Of a DNA stretch of 64,000 bases, positions 35,821-44,485 are shown in pieces (the stretch's first letter is position 1; each line of letters opens with the position of its first letter). A program made the position numbers and the translations under genes. The stretch lies in NCBI RefSeq assembly GCF_001425755.1, contig NZ_LMDH01000001.1:65619-129618 (forward strand). The letters run 5' to 3'. The DNA comes from Aeromicrobium sp. Root344 (GTDB lineage Bacteria > Actinomycetota > Actinomycetes > Propionibacteriales > Nocardioidaceae). A model generated the notes under the pieces. That model was given only the letters and a program-made list of their open reading frames with translations, ran no database searches and had not been told where the DNA came from.

Positions 35821-37329
35821 ATGAGCGAAAAGAAGGTCATCGGGCACTGGCTCGACAACAGCATCCACATCGGCAGCTCCGGGCGCTTCGGCGACGTGAC
35901 CAACCCGGCCACCGGTGAGGTCACCGCACAGGTCGCCTTCGCCGACGAGGCCGACGCCGCGCGGGTCATCGCCGCAGCCAAGGCCGCCGCCCCGGGCTGG
36001 GCCTCGGCATCGCTGACGACCCGCACCAAGGTGCTGTTCCGCTTCCGCGAGCTGCTCAACGAGCGCAAGGAAGAGCTCGCCGCGATCATCACGGCCGAGC
36101 ACGGCAAGGTGCTCTCGGACGCGCTCGGCGAGGTCTCGCGGGGGCTCGAGGTCGTCGAGTTCGCCTGCGGCATGCCGCACCTGCTCAAGGGTTCGCACTC
36201 CGAGGGTGTCTCGACCGGCGTCGACCTGCACTCCAAGCGCCAGCCGCTCGGCGTCGTCGGAATCATCAGCCCGTTCAACTTCCCGGCCATGGTGCCGATG
36301 TGGTTCTACCCGATCGCGATCGGCGCCGGGAACACCGTCGTGGTGAAGCCCAGCGAGAAGGACCCGTCGGCCGTGCTGTGGACCGCCGAGCTGTGGAAGG
36401 AGGCCGGCCTGCCCGACGGCGTGTTCAACGTGCTCCAGGGCGACAAGGTCGCCGTCGACGCGCTCCTGGACTCTCCCGACGTCAAGTCGATCAGCTTCGT
36501 CGGCTCCACGCCGATCGCCCGGTACGTCTTCGAGCGCGCCAGCCAGGCCGGCAAGCGCGTGCAGGCCCTCGGCGGCGCCAAGAACCACATGCTGGTGCTG
36601 CCCGACGCCGACCTCGACCTCGCGGCCGACGCCGCGGTCAACGCCGGCTACGGCTCCGCCGGCGAGCGCTGCATGGCGATCAGCGTCGTCGTCGCCGTCG
36701 GCCCGATCGCCGACGACCTGGTCGACCGGATCGCATCGCGTACCAAGACCCTCCGCATCGGCGACGGCACACGCGGCACCGACATGGGACCGCTCGTCAC
36801 GCTGGCACACCGCGACCGCGTCGCCTCGTTCGTCGAGGCCGGTGACGCTGCGGGCGCCAAGCTCGTGATCGACGGCCGCGAGTCGCCCGTCGACGGCGAG
36901 GACCACGGCTTCTGGCTCGGCCCGACGCTGTTCGACCACGTCACGCCCGACATGAGCATCTACACCGAGGAGATCTTCGGCCCGGTGCTCAGTGTCGTCC
37001 GCGCCGAGACGTACGACGAGGCCGTCGAGCTGATCAACGCCAACCCGTACGGCAACGGCGTCGCGATCTTCACCAACAACGGCGGCGCCGCCCGCAAGTT
37101 CGAGGTCGACGTCGAGGTCGGCATGATCGGCATCAACGTGCCGATCCCCGTGCCGATGGCCTACTACTCGTTCGGTGGCTGGAAGAACTCGCTGTTCGGC
37201 GACACGCACGCGCACGGTGTCGAGGGCATCCACTTCTTCACGCGTGGCAAGGTGATCACGAGCCGTTGGGCCGATCCGGCGGTCTCGCCGACCGGAGGCC
37301 TCGAGCTCGCGTTCCCCACCCATGACTAG
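35821..37329 (+). CDS. mmsA: CoA-acylating (methyl)malonate-semialdehyde dehydrogenase
   Basis: 502 residues from the ATG at 35821 (Met-Ser-Glu-Lys-Lys). Converts malonate semialdehyde to acetyl-CoA (or methylmalonate semialdehyde to propionyl-CoA) with NAD+ and CoA. Catalytic Cys284 lies in Gly-Glu-Arg-Cys-Met-Ala. The usual Glu of aldehyde dehydrogenases (Glu-Leu-Gly-Gly-Lys) is replaced by Ala-Leu-Gly-Gly-Ala-Lys-Asn-His, the MmsA hallmark. Pro-Phe-Asn-Phe-Pro-Ala-Met at 151-157 is also family-typical. Followed after 96 nt by the aminotransferase that would make its substrate from beta-alanine. Confidence 0.93.
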   Translation: MSEKKVIGHWLDNSIHIGSSGRFGDVTNPATGEVTAQVAFADEADAARVIAAAKAAAPGWASASLTTRTKVLFRFRELLNERKEELAAIITAEHGKVLSDALGEVSRGLEVVEFACGMPHLLKGSHSEGVSTGVDLHSKRQPLGVVGIISPFNFPAMVPMWFYPIAIGAGNTVVVKPSEKDPSAVLWTAELWKEAGLPDGVFNVLQGDKVAVDALLDSPDVKSISFVGSTPIARYVFERASQAGKRVQALGGAKNHMLVLPDADLDLAADAAVNAGYGSAGERCMAISVVVAVGPIADDLVDRIASRTKTLRIGDGTRGTDMGPLVTLAHRDRVASFVEAGDAAGAKLVIDGRESPVDGEDHGFWLGPTLFDHVTPDMSIYTEEIFGPVLSVVRAETYDEAVELINANPYGNGVAIFTNNGGAARKFEVDVEVGMIGINVPIPVPMAYYSFGGWKNSLFGDTHAHGVEGIHFFTRGKVITSRWADPAVSPTGGLELAFPTHD

Positions 37330-37345
37330 GGAGCCGGCCGCCGCC

Positions 37346-37386
37346 GGTCGAGGAGCGTAGGCGCCCGCGGCCGAAGCCTCGAAACC
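37346..37386. repeat. REP-like palindrome between mmsA and the aminotransferase
   Basis: GGTCGAGG (37346-37353) is complementary to CCTCGAAACC (37377-37386) with a small bulge, with a GC-rich centre. The form GGTTTCGAGG...CCTCGACC resembles dispersed intergenic palindromes of actinobacteria. It may also dampen readthrough between the two genes. Confidence 0.4.
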
Positions 37387-37425
37387 CCGCAAGCTGACAA
37401 CGCAACGACCCAAGGAGTGCCCCCG

Positions 37426-38745
37426 ATGAGCCGCACGTACGACCTCGACCGCGCCCACGTGTTCCACTCCTGGTCCGCGCAGGCCGAGCTCTCCCCCATG
37501 GTCATCGCCGGCGCGTCCGGCAGCGAGGTGTGGGACGAGGACGGCACGCGCTACCTCGACTTCTCGAGTCAGCTCGTGTTCACCAACATCGGGCACCAGC
37601 ATCCCAAGGTCGTCGCGGCGATCCAGGAGCAGGCCGCCACGCTCTGCACCATCGGCCCGCCGTTCGCCAACGCCGCTCGTTCGGAGGCAGCCCGGCTCAT
37701 CGCCGAGCGCGCACCCGACGGCATGGAGCGCGTCTTCTTCACCAACGGTGGCGCCGACGCCAACGAGCACGCGATCCGCATGGCCCGGCTGCACACCGGG
37801 CGGCCCAAGGTCCTGTCGACCTACCGGTCGTACCACGGCGGCACCCAGACGGCGATCAACGTGACGGGCGACCCTCGGCGCTGGGCGAGCGACTCGGCGT
37901 CGGCGGGCACGGTGCACTTCTTCGGGCCGTTCCTCTACCGCTCGGAGTTCCACGCGACGACGGAGGCCGAGGAGTGCGAGCGCGCGTTGCAGCACCTCGA
38001 CCACGTGATCCGCAACGAGGGTCCGGCGACGATCGCGGCGATCATCCTCGAGACGATTCCCGGCACCGCCGGCATCATGGTGCCGCCTCCGGGCTACCTC
38101 GCCGGCGTCCGGGCGCTGTGCGACGAGCACGGCATCATGCTGATCGCCGACGAGGTCATGAGCGGCTTCGGTCGTACGGGCGCCTGGTTCGCGATCGACC
38201 ACTTCGACGTCGTGCCGGACCTCATCACGTTCGCCAAGGGGGTCAACTCCGGCTACGTGCCGCTCGGCGGCGTCATCATCAGTGACGCGATCGTCGAGAC
38301 GTTCGCGCATCGCGCCTATCCCGGCGGCCTGACCTACTCGGGCCACCCGCTCGCCGCCGCTGCGGCGGTCGCCACGATCACCACCATGGCCCAGGAGGGC
38401 ATCGTCGAGAACGCTGCGCGCCTGGGCACCGAGATCTTCGGACCCGGCCTCGCCGAGATCGCCGAGCGGCACGCTTGCGTCGGTGAGGTCCGCGGCCTCG
38501 GCGCGTTCTGGGCCATCGAGCTCGTCGCCGATCCCGAGACGCGCGAGCCGCTCGCGCCCTACGGCGGCAGCAGCCCGGCGATGAACGACATCATCGCGGC
38601 GTGCAAGAAGGCCGGCATGCTCCCGTTCGCCAACTTCAACCGCATCCACGTCGTGCCGCCGTGCGTCATCAGCGACGACGAGGCGCGCCGCGGCCTGGCG
38701 GTCATCGACGAGGCCTTGGCAATCGGCGACGCCGTCGTCGCCTGA
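37426..38745 (+). CDS. Class III aminotransferase, probable beta-alanine:pyruvate type
   Basis: 439 residues from the ATG at 37426, with AAGGAG 9 nt upstream; the GTG three codons earlier lies too close to that site. PLP enzyme of fold type I: Gly-Gly-Ala-Asp-Ala-Asn-Glu at 108-114, Asp242 in Ala-Asp-Glu-Val-Met-Ser-Gly-Phe-Gly-Arg-Thr-Gly, and Lys271 in Phe-Ala-Lys-Gly-Val-Asn-Ser-Gly-Tyr. It would convert beta-alanine to malonate semialdehyde; this specificity is inferred from the adjacent mmsA and the upstream pyrimidine pathway. Another omega-amino acid is possible. Confidence 0.88.
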   Translation: MSRTYDLDRAHVFHSWSAQAELSPMVIAGASGSEVWDEDGTRYLDFSSQLVFTNIGHQHPKVVAAIQEQAATLCTIGPPFANAARSEAARLIAERAPDGMERVFFTNGGADANEHAIRMARLHTGRPKVLSTYRSYHGGTQTAINVTGDPRRWASDSASAGTVHFFGPFLYRSEFHATTEAEECERALQHLDHVIRNEGPATIAAIILETIPGTAGIMVPPPGYLAGVRALCDEHGIMLIADEVMSGFGRTGAWFAIDHFDVVPDLITFAKGVNSGYVPLGGVIISDAIVETFAHRAYPGGLTYSGHPLAAAAAVATITTMAQEGIVENAARLGTEIFGPGLAEIAERHACVGEVRGLGAFWAIELVADPETREPLAPYGGSSPAMNDIIAACKKAGMLPFANFNRIHVVPPCVISDDEARRGLAVIDEALAIGDAVVA

Positions 38746-38747
38746 GG

Positions 38748-39986
38748 TCAGACCCCGACCGAGACCTCGGCGCGGCGCTCGAGCCGGCGCACGGCCGGGG
38801 ACGTGAGCGACAGCAGCGCCGAGCCACCCATGACGGCGGCGACGACCAGGAGCCAGCGGTCGAACCCGACGGCCGAGGCGATCGGACCGGTGACGACCAG
38901 CCCGAGCGGCCTGGCGACGTACGATCCGACGATGTCGAACGAGTAGACGCGGGCGAGCTTGTCCTCGGGGATGTTCTGCTGGATCGACAGGTCCCAGTTG
39001 ACGCTGAAGATCTCGAGCCCGAAGCCGTGCAGGAACGCGCCGAGCAGCAGCAGCGGCAGGTGGTCGGACAGGGCCATCGCCAACGGGAACGCTGCGGTCA
39101 GGGCCAGCAGCGCCGTGCCGACGAACAGTCCGCGCCGCGGCCGCCACCGCAACGTCACCACGCCGCCGATGATGAACCCCAGCATCAAGGCGCCGAGAGC
39201 CCAGCCCCACGCCGAGCGGCCCAGCGAGTCCCCGACCACGATGGGGCCGAGCACGCCCTGCACTCCCCCGTAGAACAGGTGGTAGAGCAGCGCCTGGCCG
39301 ATCAACAGCCAGAGCCAGGTGTGGCGGAACACCTCCGCGGCGCCGGCCCGCAGGTCGCCCAGGAGAGACGGTGCCTTCTCGAGCGCCACCACTCGCGGCA
39401 CGCGGATCAACCCGAAGCACCCGGCAGCGACCGCGAAGGTACCTGCGTCGACCGCGATGGCCCACCCCGAGCCGAAGACGGCGACGAGCGAGCCGGCGCC
39501 GGAGAACCCGATCACCATCGCGCCGTTCTGGGCCAGACGGCGAATGGCCACCGCCTTCGGCAGCTCCTCGGCGGGCACGGTCTGTCGAGTGAGCGCCGAG
39601 GACGACGGGCCGCTGAGCGCACCCAGGCAGCCGTTGAGCACGCCACCGACCGCCAGCAGCGGGATCGTCGCCCAGCCGCCGATGAGCGCGACCGCGATGA
39701 GCGCCTGGAACACCGCGGCAGCCGCCGCCGAGCCCTGCAGCATCAGCTGGCGGGGCAGCCGGTCGCCCAGCACGCCGCCGGCGAGCACCGTCAGCACCTC
39801 CGCGGCTGCGAACGCCGAGACCACGAGTCCGAGGTCGGTCGCGGATCCGCCGAGGTCGAGCACCGCGAACGCGAGGGCGACCGGGGTGATGGCATTGCCG
39901 AGGGCGCTGACCGTGGCGCCGGAGACCAGGTAGCGGTAGTCCGGGTGCGCGAGTGGACCGCTGTTGAAGGTGCGGCGAGCGTTCAT
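38748..39986 (-). CDS. Major facilitator superfamily efflux protein
   Basis: 412 residues with about 12 hydrophobic helices. The loop between helices 2 and 3 is Gly-Gly-Val-Leu-Gly-Asp-Arg-Leu-Pro-Arg-Gln, the MFS motif A. Overall order is that of the MefA/EnterobactinS-type efflux proteins common in actinobacteria. Divergent from a MarR regulator, with a palindrome just before its ATG, so a drug-responsive exporter is likely. It converges with the aminotransferase gene, only 2 nt between stops. Confidence 0.85.
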   Translation of the reverse strand: MNARRTFNSGPLAHPDYRYLVSGATVSALGNAITPVALAFAVLDLGGSATDLGLVVSAFAAAEVLTVLAGGVLGDRLPRQLMLQGSAAAAAVFQALIAVALIGGWATIPLLAVGGVLNGCLGALSGPSSSALTRQTVPAEELPKAVAIRRLAQNGAMVIGFSGAGSLVAVFGSGWAIAVDAGTFAVAAGCFGLIRVPRVVALEKAPSLLGDLRAGAAEVFRHTWLWLLIGQALLYHLFYGGVQGVLGPIVVGDSLGRSAWGWALGALMLGFIIGGVVTLRWRPRRGLFVGTALLALTAAFPLAMALSDHLPLLLLGAFLHGFGLEIFSVNWDLSIQQNIPEDKLARVYSFDIVGSYVARPLGLVVTGPIASAVGFDRWLLVVAAVMGGSALLSLTSPAVRRLERRAEVSVGV

Positions 39987-39996
39987 GCGACCAAAG

Positions 39997-40032
39997 TAGT
40001 TCGTCAGCGAACTATTCGTCAACAAACTAGTT
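39997..40032. promoter_or_regulatory. MarR-type operator between efflux and regulator genes
   Basis: TAGTTCG-TCAG-CGAACTA (39997-40014) is a perfect 7-bp inverted repeat. AACTAGTT (40025-40032) is a perfect 8-bp palindrome with the same AACTA/TAGTT core. The first begins 10 nt before the MFS start. A TAGCAT hexamer at 40047-40052 is the likely -10 of the MarR gene, 6 nt before its ATG. Confidence 0.65.
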
Positions 40033-40058
40033 CGGTGCAATCGCGATAGCATGCGGAC

Positions 40059-40631
40059 ATGGCCGAGACCGACTGGACCGACCGGCACGTCGCCCGATGG
40101 CGCGATCACTGGGTCGACGTCCCGTTCGACGACGATGTCGAGGGCTTGGTCGTTCGCATCGGCCGCCTGCAGCGCTACCTGAAGGGCACGAAGCAGCGGG
40201 CCGTGACCGAGACCGGGCTGCAGGACTTCGAGTACGACACGCTGCACTCGTTGATGATCCGGGACACCCCCGGCACCGCCTCCCCCACGGACCTCGCCGA
40301 CGAGCTGGGCATCTCGGGCGCCGGCATGACCGGTCGCCTCGACAAGCTGGAGCAGGCCGGTTGGGTGCAGAGGACCGTCGCGCCTGACGACCGGCGCCGG
40401 GTGGTCGTCGAGATCACCAGGGCCGGCGCGGACATCTGGCGGCGCGCCATGGCCCTGCGCGGTTCGCAGGAGCAGGAGATGGTGGCCGTGCTCAGCGCCA
40501 AGGAGCGTGCCACGATCAACCGCCTGCTGCGGAAGATGACGCTGCACGTCGAGTCGAAGGACGCCGCCATCCCACCCCGCACGCCCGGCAAGGCCTCGGA
40601 CGGCGAGTCTCACGGGTCGCCTAGGGTGTAG
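40059..40631 (+). CDS. MarR-family transcriptional regulator
   Basis: 190 residues, longer than typical MarR (about 150) by helices at each end. Winged helix at about 80-130: Thr-Asp-Leu-Ala-Asp-Glu-Leu-Gly-Ile-Ser-Gly-Ala-Gly-Met-Thr-Gly-Arg-Leu-Asp-Lys, then the wing Asp-Asp-Arg-Arg-Arg-Val-Val-Val. Divergent from the MFS gene, with a perfect palindrome between them, so it probably represses the exporter and itself. A TAGCAT 6 nt before the ATG suggests a leaderless transcript. Confidence 0.9.
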   Translation: MAETDWTDRHVARWRDHWVDVPFDDDVEGLVVRIGRLQRYLKGTKQRAVTETGLQDFEYDTLHSLMIRDTPGTASPTDLADELGISGAGMTGRLDKLEQAGWVQRTVAPDDRRRVVVEITRAGADIWRRAMALRGSQEQEMVAVLSAKERATINRLLRKMTLHVESKDAAIPPRTPGKASDGESHGSPRV

Positions 40632-40655
40632 CGCGACACCATCGGGGGAACACAC

Positions 40656-41936
40656 ATGCATTCACGATCCGGCTTCAGCCTGCGCCGGCTCGCTGTGGGG
40701 CTGGCGATCGCGGCTCTGCTCGCAGCGTGCGGTGGCGACAAGACGTACACCGCATCGGACGTGCCGCGCAGCGATCCGGCCAACGCGCTGAAGTTCTTCG
40801 CCGACCAGGATCTCGACGCGGGAGATGGCTCGGTCGGGCACACCTTCGAGTACGTGCACGAGCGCACGTGGGACGCGGCGGGCTGGCGCTCGCTCGCCCG
40901 CACCCTGGACGCTGCGACGACCGACGGCGACTTCATCCTCGAGCCGACCAGCTGGCAATCGCGCAGCGCCGCGCTCATCGCCTCGCGGGTGCTGACCTAC
41001 ATCCCGCAACGCTCGGACATCGACGACCTGCCCGCGCTGTTGCGCGAGAAGGGGGCGGGAGACGCCGCCGTGCACCTGGCACACATCGTGACGACGTACG
41101 CCGTGGCGTTCGACGTGGACGCGGACGCCCAGGTCAAGCCCCGCACCTGGAACCCGGAGGCCGACTTCGCCGGCGGTGAGCTGCAGAACGTACCGATGAT
41201 CGAGCGGGACGACGCAGCCCGCGTGCTGCGCCTGGCGCTGGCGACCGATGCGGGGTTCGCCGAGCTCCGCACCGGCTTCAACGACTACCGCGCCCGCAAG
41301 TTCACCTACTTCGCCGACCGGGTGCGCAGTGGGAAGGCCGACGACGACAACCCGTACGCGACGGCGATCGCTGCGATGGGCGGTGACATCGCCGTCGAGC
41401 AGGCAGTGCTCGAGCAGATCCGCAAGGACCCCACCCGCACGCGCGCGCAACGGAATGCTCGCCTCAACGCCTGGATCGAGGCCGGAACGGACGTGTTCGA
41501 CCGGGTCGGCGAGATCAAGCCCGGCGCGTCAGACCTGCGGCCCGACGGCAAGACGCTGACGGGCGTGATCTCCCGCGACGCCGGCTTCCGTTCCTCGATC
41601 GCCAGTGAAGCGCTCGACGCCGAGGCGCCGACTCGTCAGCCCGGCGACCCCGCGCTCGCCGACGACGCAGCGCTCGCTGAGTGGTATCTCTTCGCCGTGA
41701 CCATCGACCGGGCCGGCCTGTGGAAGGACGCCGACGCGCTCGACATCGTCCGTCCCGGCGGTTCCCTGATCTCGTGGGACGACCTGAGGGCTCAGCCGAA
41801 GTCGGGCCGGGACGCGTTCCTCCGCCAGCTCACCGACCGCGGCGTGGTCACGGGTTTCGGACCGGTCGAGAGCCTCTACCGCCAGCTCGGAGGAGCCTTC
41901 ACCGAGGCGGCCACCCCTCTCGGCAACCATCGGTGA
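40656..41936 (+). CDS. Predicted lipoprotein of unknown function
   Basis: 426 residues. Signal peptide with Arg-Arg, a hydrophobic Leu/Ala stretch and lipobox Leu-Ala-Ala-Cys (Cys near 25), so it is anchored on the outer face of the membrane. The mature part is largely helical and charged, with no recognised domain or catalytic motif. It begins 24 nt after the MarR stop on the same strand; a functional tie is not evident. Confidence 0.65.
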   Translation: MHSRSGFSLRRLAVGLAIAALLAACGGDKTYTASDVPRSDPANALKFFADQDLDAGDGSVGHTFEYVHERTWDAAGWRSLARTLDAATTDGDFILEPTSWQSRSAALIASRVLTYIPQRSDIDDLPALLREKGAGDAAVHLAHIVTTYAVAFDVDADAQVKPRTWNPEADFAGGELQNVPMIERDDAARVLRLALATDAGFAELRTGFNDYRARKFTYFADRVRSGKADDDNPYATAIAAMGGDIAVEQAVLEQIRKDPTRTRAQRNARLNAWIEAGTDVFDRVGEIKPGASDLRPDGKTLTGVISRDAGFRSSIASEALDAEAPTRQPGDPALADDAALAEWYLFAVTIDRAGLWKDADALDIVRPGGSLISWDDLRAQPKSGRDAFLRQLTDRGVVTGFGPVESLYRQLGGAFTEAATPLGNHR

Positions 41937-42082
41937 CGAGCTGACGGTTGCCGGCCGACCTGACCGTGCAACCCGCTCGGAGTCGTTGTCCAGCCTTCAC
42001 TCCCCGGTAGCCCGAAACGGCCCCGCCAGGGGAATGCCGACGTTATGGTGAGCCACAAGCCACCTCAAGACAAGGACTCACC

Positions 42083-42520
42083 ATGGGACTGTTCGGAAAC
42101 AAGAAGAGCCAGGAAGAACGCACCGAGGATGCCATGAAGAAGGCCGAGGATCTCGTCGGCGGCAAGGGCGTCATGGGCAAGGTCACCAAGGGGTTCATGG
42201 GCAAGGAGTTCACGGACCAGATGAGCCAGGGCCTGCAAGCCGGGCGCGATGCGCAGGCCGCCGTGGCCGCCAACGCCGCTGCCGCTGCTGCCGGCATTCC
42301 CGGGACCAAGGCCACCGTCACCGCGCTCGCCGACACCGGCACGATGATCAACAACGATCCGGTCGTCAACCTCAGCGTGACGCTCGAGGGCGGCCAGAGC
42401 CTCCAGCTCGACCAGATCTTGGTCTCCAAGCTGCAGATCCCCCGCGTCGGCGACTCCGTGACGCTGATCCCCAACCCGGCGCAGCCCGGGTCGTACGTCT
42501 ACGGCGGGCTCGCCGTCTAG
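42083..42520 (+). CDS. Small protein of unknown function with DUF3592-like module
   Basis: 145 residues, no signal peptide. Residues 1-55 are basic and helical with repeated Gly-Lys (Gly-Gly-Lys-Gly-Val-Met-Gly-Lys-Val-Thr-Lys-Gly). An Ala-rich helix follows, then a beta module (Ala-Leu-Ala-Asp-Thr-Gly-Thr-Met-Ile-Asn-Asn-Asp-Pro, later Ile-Pro-Arg-Val-Gly-Asp-Ser-Val) like that of the 118-residue protein at 21255. AAGGA precedes the ATG by 6 nt. The 146-bp gap before it holds a possible -10 TATGGT but nothing else recognisable. Stop codons of this gene and the desulfurase overlap (CTAG). Confidence 0.6.
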   Translation: MGLFGNKKSQEERTEDAMKKAEDLVGGKGVMGKVTKGFMGKEFTDQMSQGLQAGRDAQAAVAANAAAAAAGIPGTKATVTALADTGTMINNDPVVNLSVTLEGGQSLQLDQILVSKLQIPRVGDSVTLIPNPAQPGSYVYGGLAV

Positions 42521-43641
42521 CCCAGCGCGGACACCGCAGCGACAGCTCGTGCGAGCTCGGTCGCTGCGGTGTCGAGGTCCTCTGCGGTCGTCGTACGCCC
42601 GAAGGTGAACCGCACCGCGGTCTGGGCGACCGGACCGTCGTAGCCCATCGCCGTGAGCACGTGGGACGGCTCGTCGCTGCCCGCGGCGCAGGCCGAGCCG
42701 CTCGAGCACACGATCCCGCGGGCCTCGAGCTCGAGCAGGATCGTCTCGCCGTTCGTGCCCGGGAAGACGAACGAGGCGCTGCCGGGCAGCCGGTGGTTGC
42801 GGTGTCCCGTGAGCTCGGCTCCGGGCACGTCGGCCAGGACCCGGTCGATGAACGCGTCCCGGCGCGCGATCGTCTCGTCGTTGGAGCCGCCGGTGAGCGT
42901 GAACGCCGTGGCCATGCCGACGGCTGCGGCGACGTTCTCGGTGCCGGATCGGCGTCCGGACTCCTGCCCGCCGCCGTGGATCAGCGGCTCCCACCGCGTG
43001 CCCCGACGGACGTACAGGATGCCGATGCCCTTGGGCGCGCCGAGCTTGTGCCCGGAGACGCTCATCGCCTGCACGCCCAGCCGGTCGACGTCGAGGTCGA
43101 GCCAGCCGGCGGCCTGCACGGCGTCGGTGTGGAACGGCACGCCCTTGGCAGCCGCGAGCCTCGACAGCGACTCGACCTGCTGGATCGTGCCGACCTCGTT
43201 GTTGGCGTACTGGATGCTGACGAGCGTCGTGTCGTCGCGAAGCGCCTCGGTCAGCGCGGCCGGCTGCACCATGCCATCGTGGTCGACGTCGAGGACCGTG
43301 ACGTCGTAGCCGAGACGGCCGAGGAACTCCGCGGACTCCAGCACCGCCGGGTGCTCGATCGAGGACACGATGACGTGCTTGCCGCGCGGGGCAGCCAGCG
43401 CGATGCCCTTGATCGCGGCGTTGTCGGACTCGGTGCCGCCGGACGTGAAGGTGATCTCGGACGCACGCGCGCCGAGCGCCTGCGCGACGTCGGCCCGCGC
43501 CTGCTCGAGCGCCCGGCTGGCCGACTCCCCGACCTCGTGATGGCTCGACGGGTTGCCGAAGTCAGGCCCGAAGTAGGGCCACATCGCCTCGAGCACCTCC
43601 CGCTTGAGCGGGGTGGTTGCTGCCTCGTCGAGATAGATCAC
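42517..43641 (-). CDS. Cysteine desulfurase of the NAD operon
   Basis: 374 residues. PLP Lys199 in Ser-Gly-His-Lys-Leu-Gly-Ala; catalytic Cys318 in Ser-Ser-Gly-Ser-Ala-Cys. The N-terminus is Tyr-Leu-Asp-Glu-Ala-Ala-Thr-Thr-Pro rather than Asp-His-Ala-Ala as in the mnmA-linked enzyme. It is the last gene of the nrtR-nadA-nadB-nadC operon, one base after nadC. NadA needs a [4Fe-4S] cluster, so a dedicated sulfur donor for its assembly or repair is the likely role, as known for the NifS-like partner of NadA in Bacillus. Confidence 0.92.
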   Translation of the reverse strand: MIYLDEAATTPLKREVLEAMWPYFGPDFGNPSSHHEVGESASRALEQARADVAQALGARASEITFTSGGTESDNAAIKGIALAAPRGKHVIVSSIEHPAVLESAEFLGRLGYDVTVLDVDHDGMVQPAALTEALRDDTTLVSIQYANNEVGTIQQVESLSRLAAAKGVPFHTDAVQAAGWLDLDVDRLGVQAMSVSGHKLGAPKGIGILYVRRGTRWEPLIHGGGQESGRRSGTENVAAAVGMATAFTLTGGSNDETIARRDAFIDRVLADVPGAELTGHRNHRLPGSASFVFPGTNGETILLELEARGIVCSSGSACAAGSDEPSHVLTAMGYDGPVAQTAVRFTFGRTTTAEDLDTAATELARAVAAVSALG

Positions 43642-43642
43642 G

Positions 43643-44485
43643 TCAGGAAACCGTGATGTCGAGCCCGAGGTCGAGCGCCCGCACGCTGTGGGTCAGCGCT
43701 CCGACGGAGATCACGTCGACGCCCGTACGTGCGACCTCCGCGATCGTGTCGAGCGTGATGCCGCCGCTGGCCTCGACCAGCGCGCGGCCGGCGATCGTGG
43801 CGACACCCGTGCGCAGGTCGTCGAGGCTGAAGTTGTCGAGCATGATCGTGCCCGCGGCGCCGGAGTCGAGCACCGCCTCGAGCTGCTCCAGCCGGTCGAC
43901 CTCGACCTCGATGTGCGTCGTGTGGGGCAGGTCGGCCTTGGCCTGGCGCAGCGCTGCGGTGAGGTCGGGGATCACCGCAAGGTGGTTGTCCTTGGCCATT
44001 ACGGCGTCCGACAGCGAGTAGCGGTGGTTGTGCCCGCCGCCGCAGCGTACGGCGTGGCGCTCGAGGGCGCGCAGGCCCGGAGTCGTCTTGCGGGTGTCGA
44101 CGACGCGAGCGCCGGTGCCGGCCACGGCCTCGACGTACGTCGCAGTGAGGGTCGCGATGCCGGTCATGCGCTGCACGAGGTTGAGCGCGACCCGCTCGGC
44201 CTGGAGCACCGCGCGCGCCGGACCTTCGACGTGCGCGAGCACGGCGCCGGTGTCGAACCGGTCGCCGTCGGTTGCCTCGAGAGTCACCTTGACCGACGGG
44301 TCGAGCGTCGTCATCGCGACCTCGAACACCTCGGCGCCGGCGAAGACGCCCGGCTCGCGGGCCACCAGGTCGGCACGCGCCACCGCGGTCTCGGGCACCA
44401 GCGTCTGTGACGTCAGGTCGCCGAACGGCGCGTCCTCGTCGAGCGCCAGGTCGACCACGCGCTGGATCTGCCGCCGCTCAAGCAT
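43643..44485 (-). CDS. nadC: Nicotinate-nucleotide pyrophosphorylase (carboxylating)
   Basis: 280 residues. Condenses quinolinate with PRPP to nicotinate mononucleotide, releasing CO2. Conserved Asp-Thr-Arg-Lys-Thr-Thr-Pro-Gly-Leu-Arg and Gly-Gly-Gly-His-Asn-His-Arg-Tyr are present near 135-155, with the Glu-Val-Glu-Val-Asp and Leu-Asp-Asn-Phe strands of the barrel. ATG at 44485 overlaps nadB by 8 nt, so the genes are translationally coupled. Confidence 0.97.
   Translation of the reverse strand: MLERRQIQRVVDLALDEDAPFGDLTSQTLVPETAVARADLVAREPGVFAGAEVFEVAMTTLDPSVKVTLEATDGDRFDTGAVLAHVEGPARAVLQAERVALNLVQRMTGIATLTATYVEAVAGTGARVVDTRKTTPGLRALERHAVRCGGGHNHRYSLSDAVMAKDNHLAVIPDLTAALRQAKADLPHTTHIEVEVDRLEQLEAVLDSGAAGTIMLDNFSLDDLRTGVATIAGRALVEASGGITLDTIAEVARTGVDVISVGALTHSVRALDLGLDITVS

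Noticed and set aside
35758..39465. Open frame of about 1235 codons on the minus strand opposite mmsA and the aminotransferase
   Set aside because: Composition artefact of high GC; the opposite strand has clear catalytic motifs and ribosome sites.
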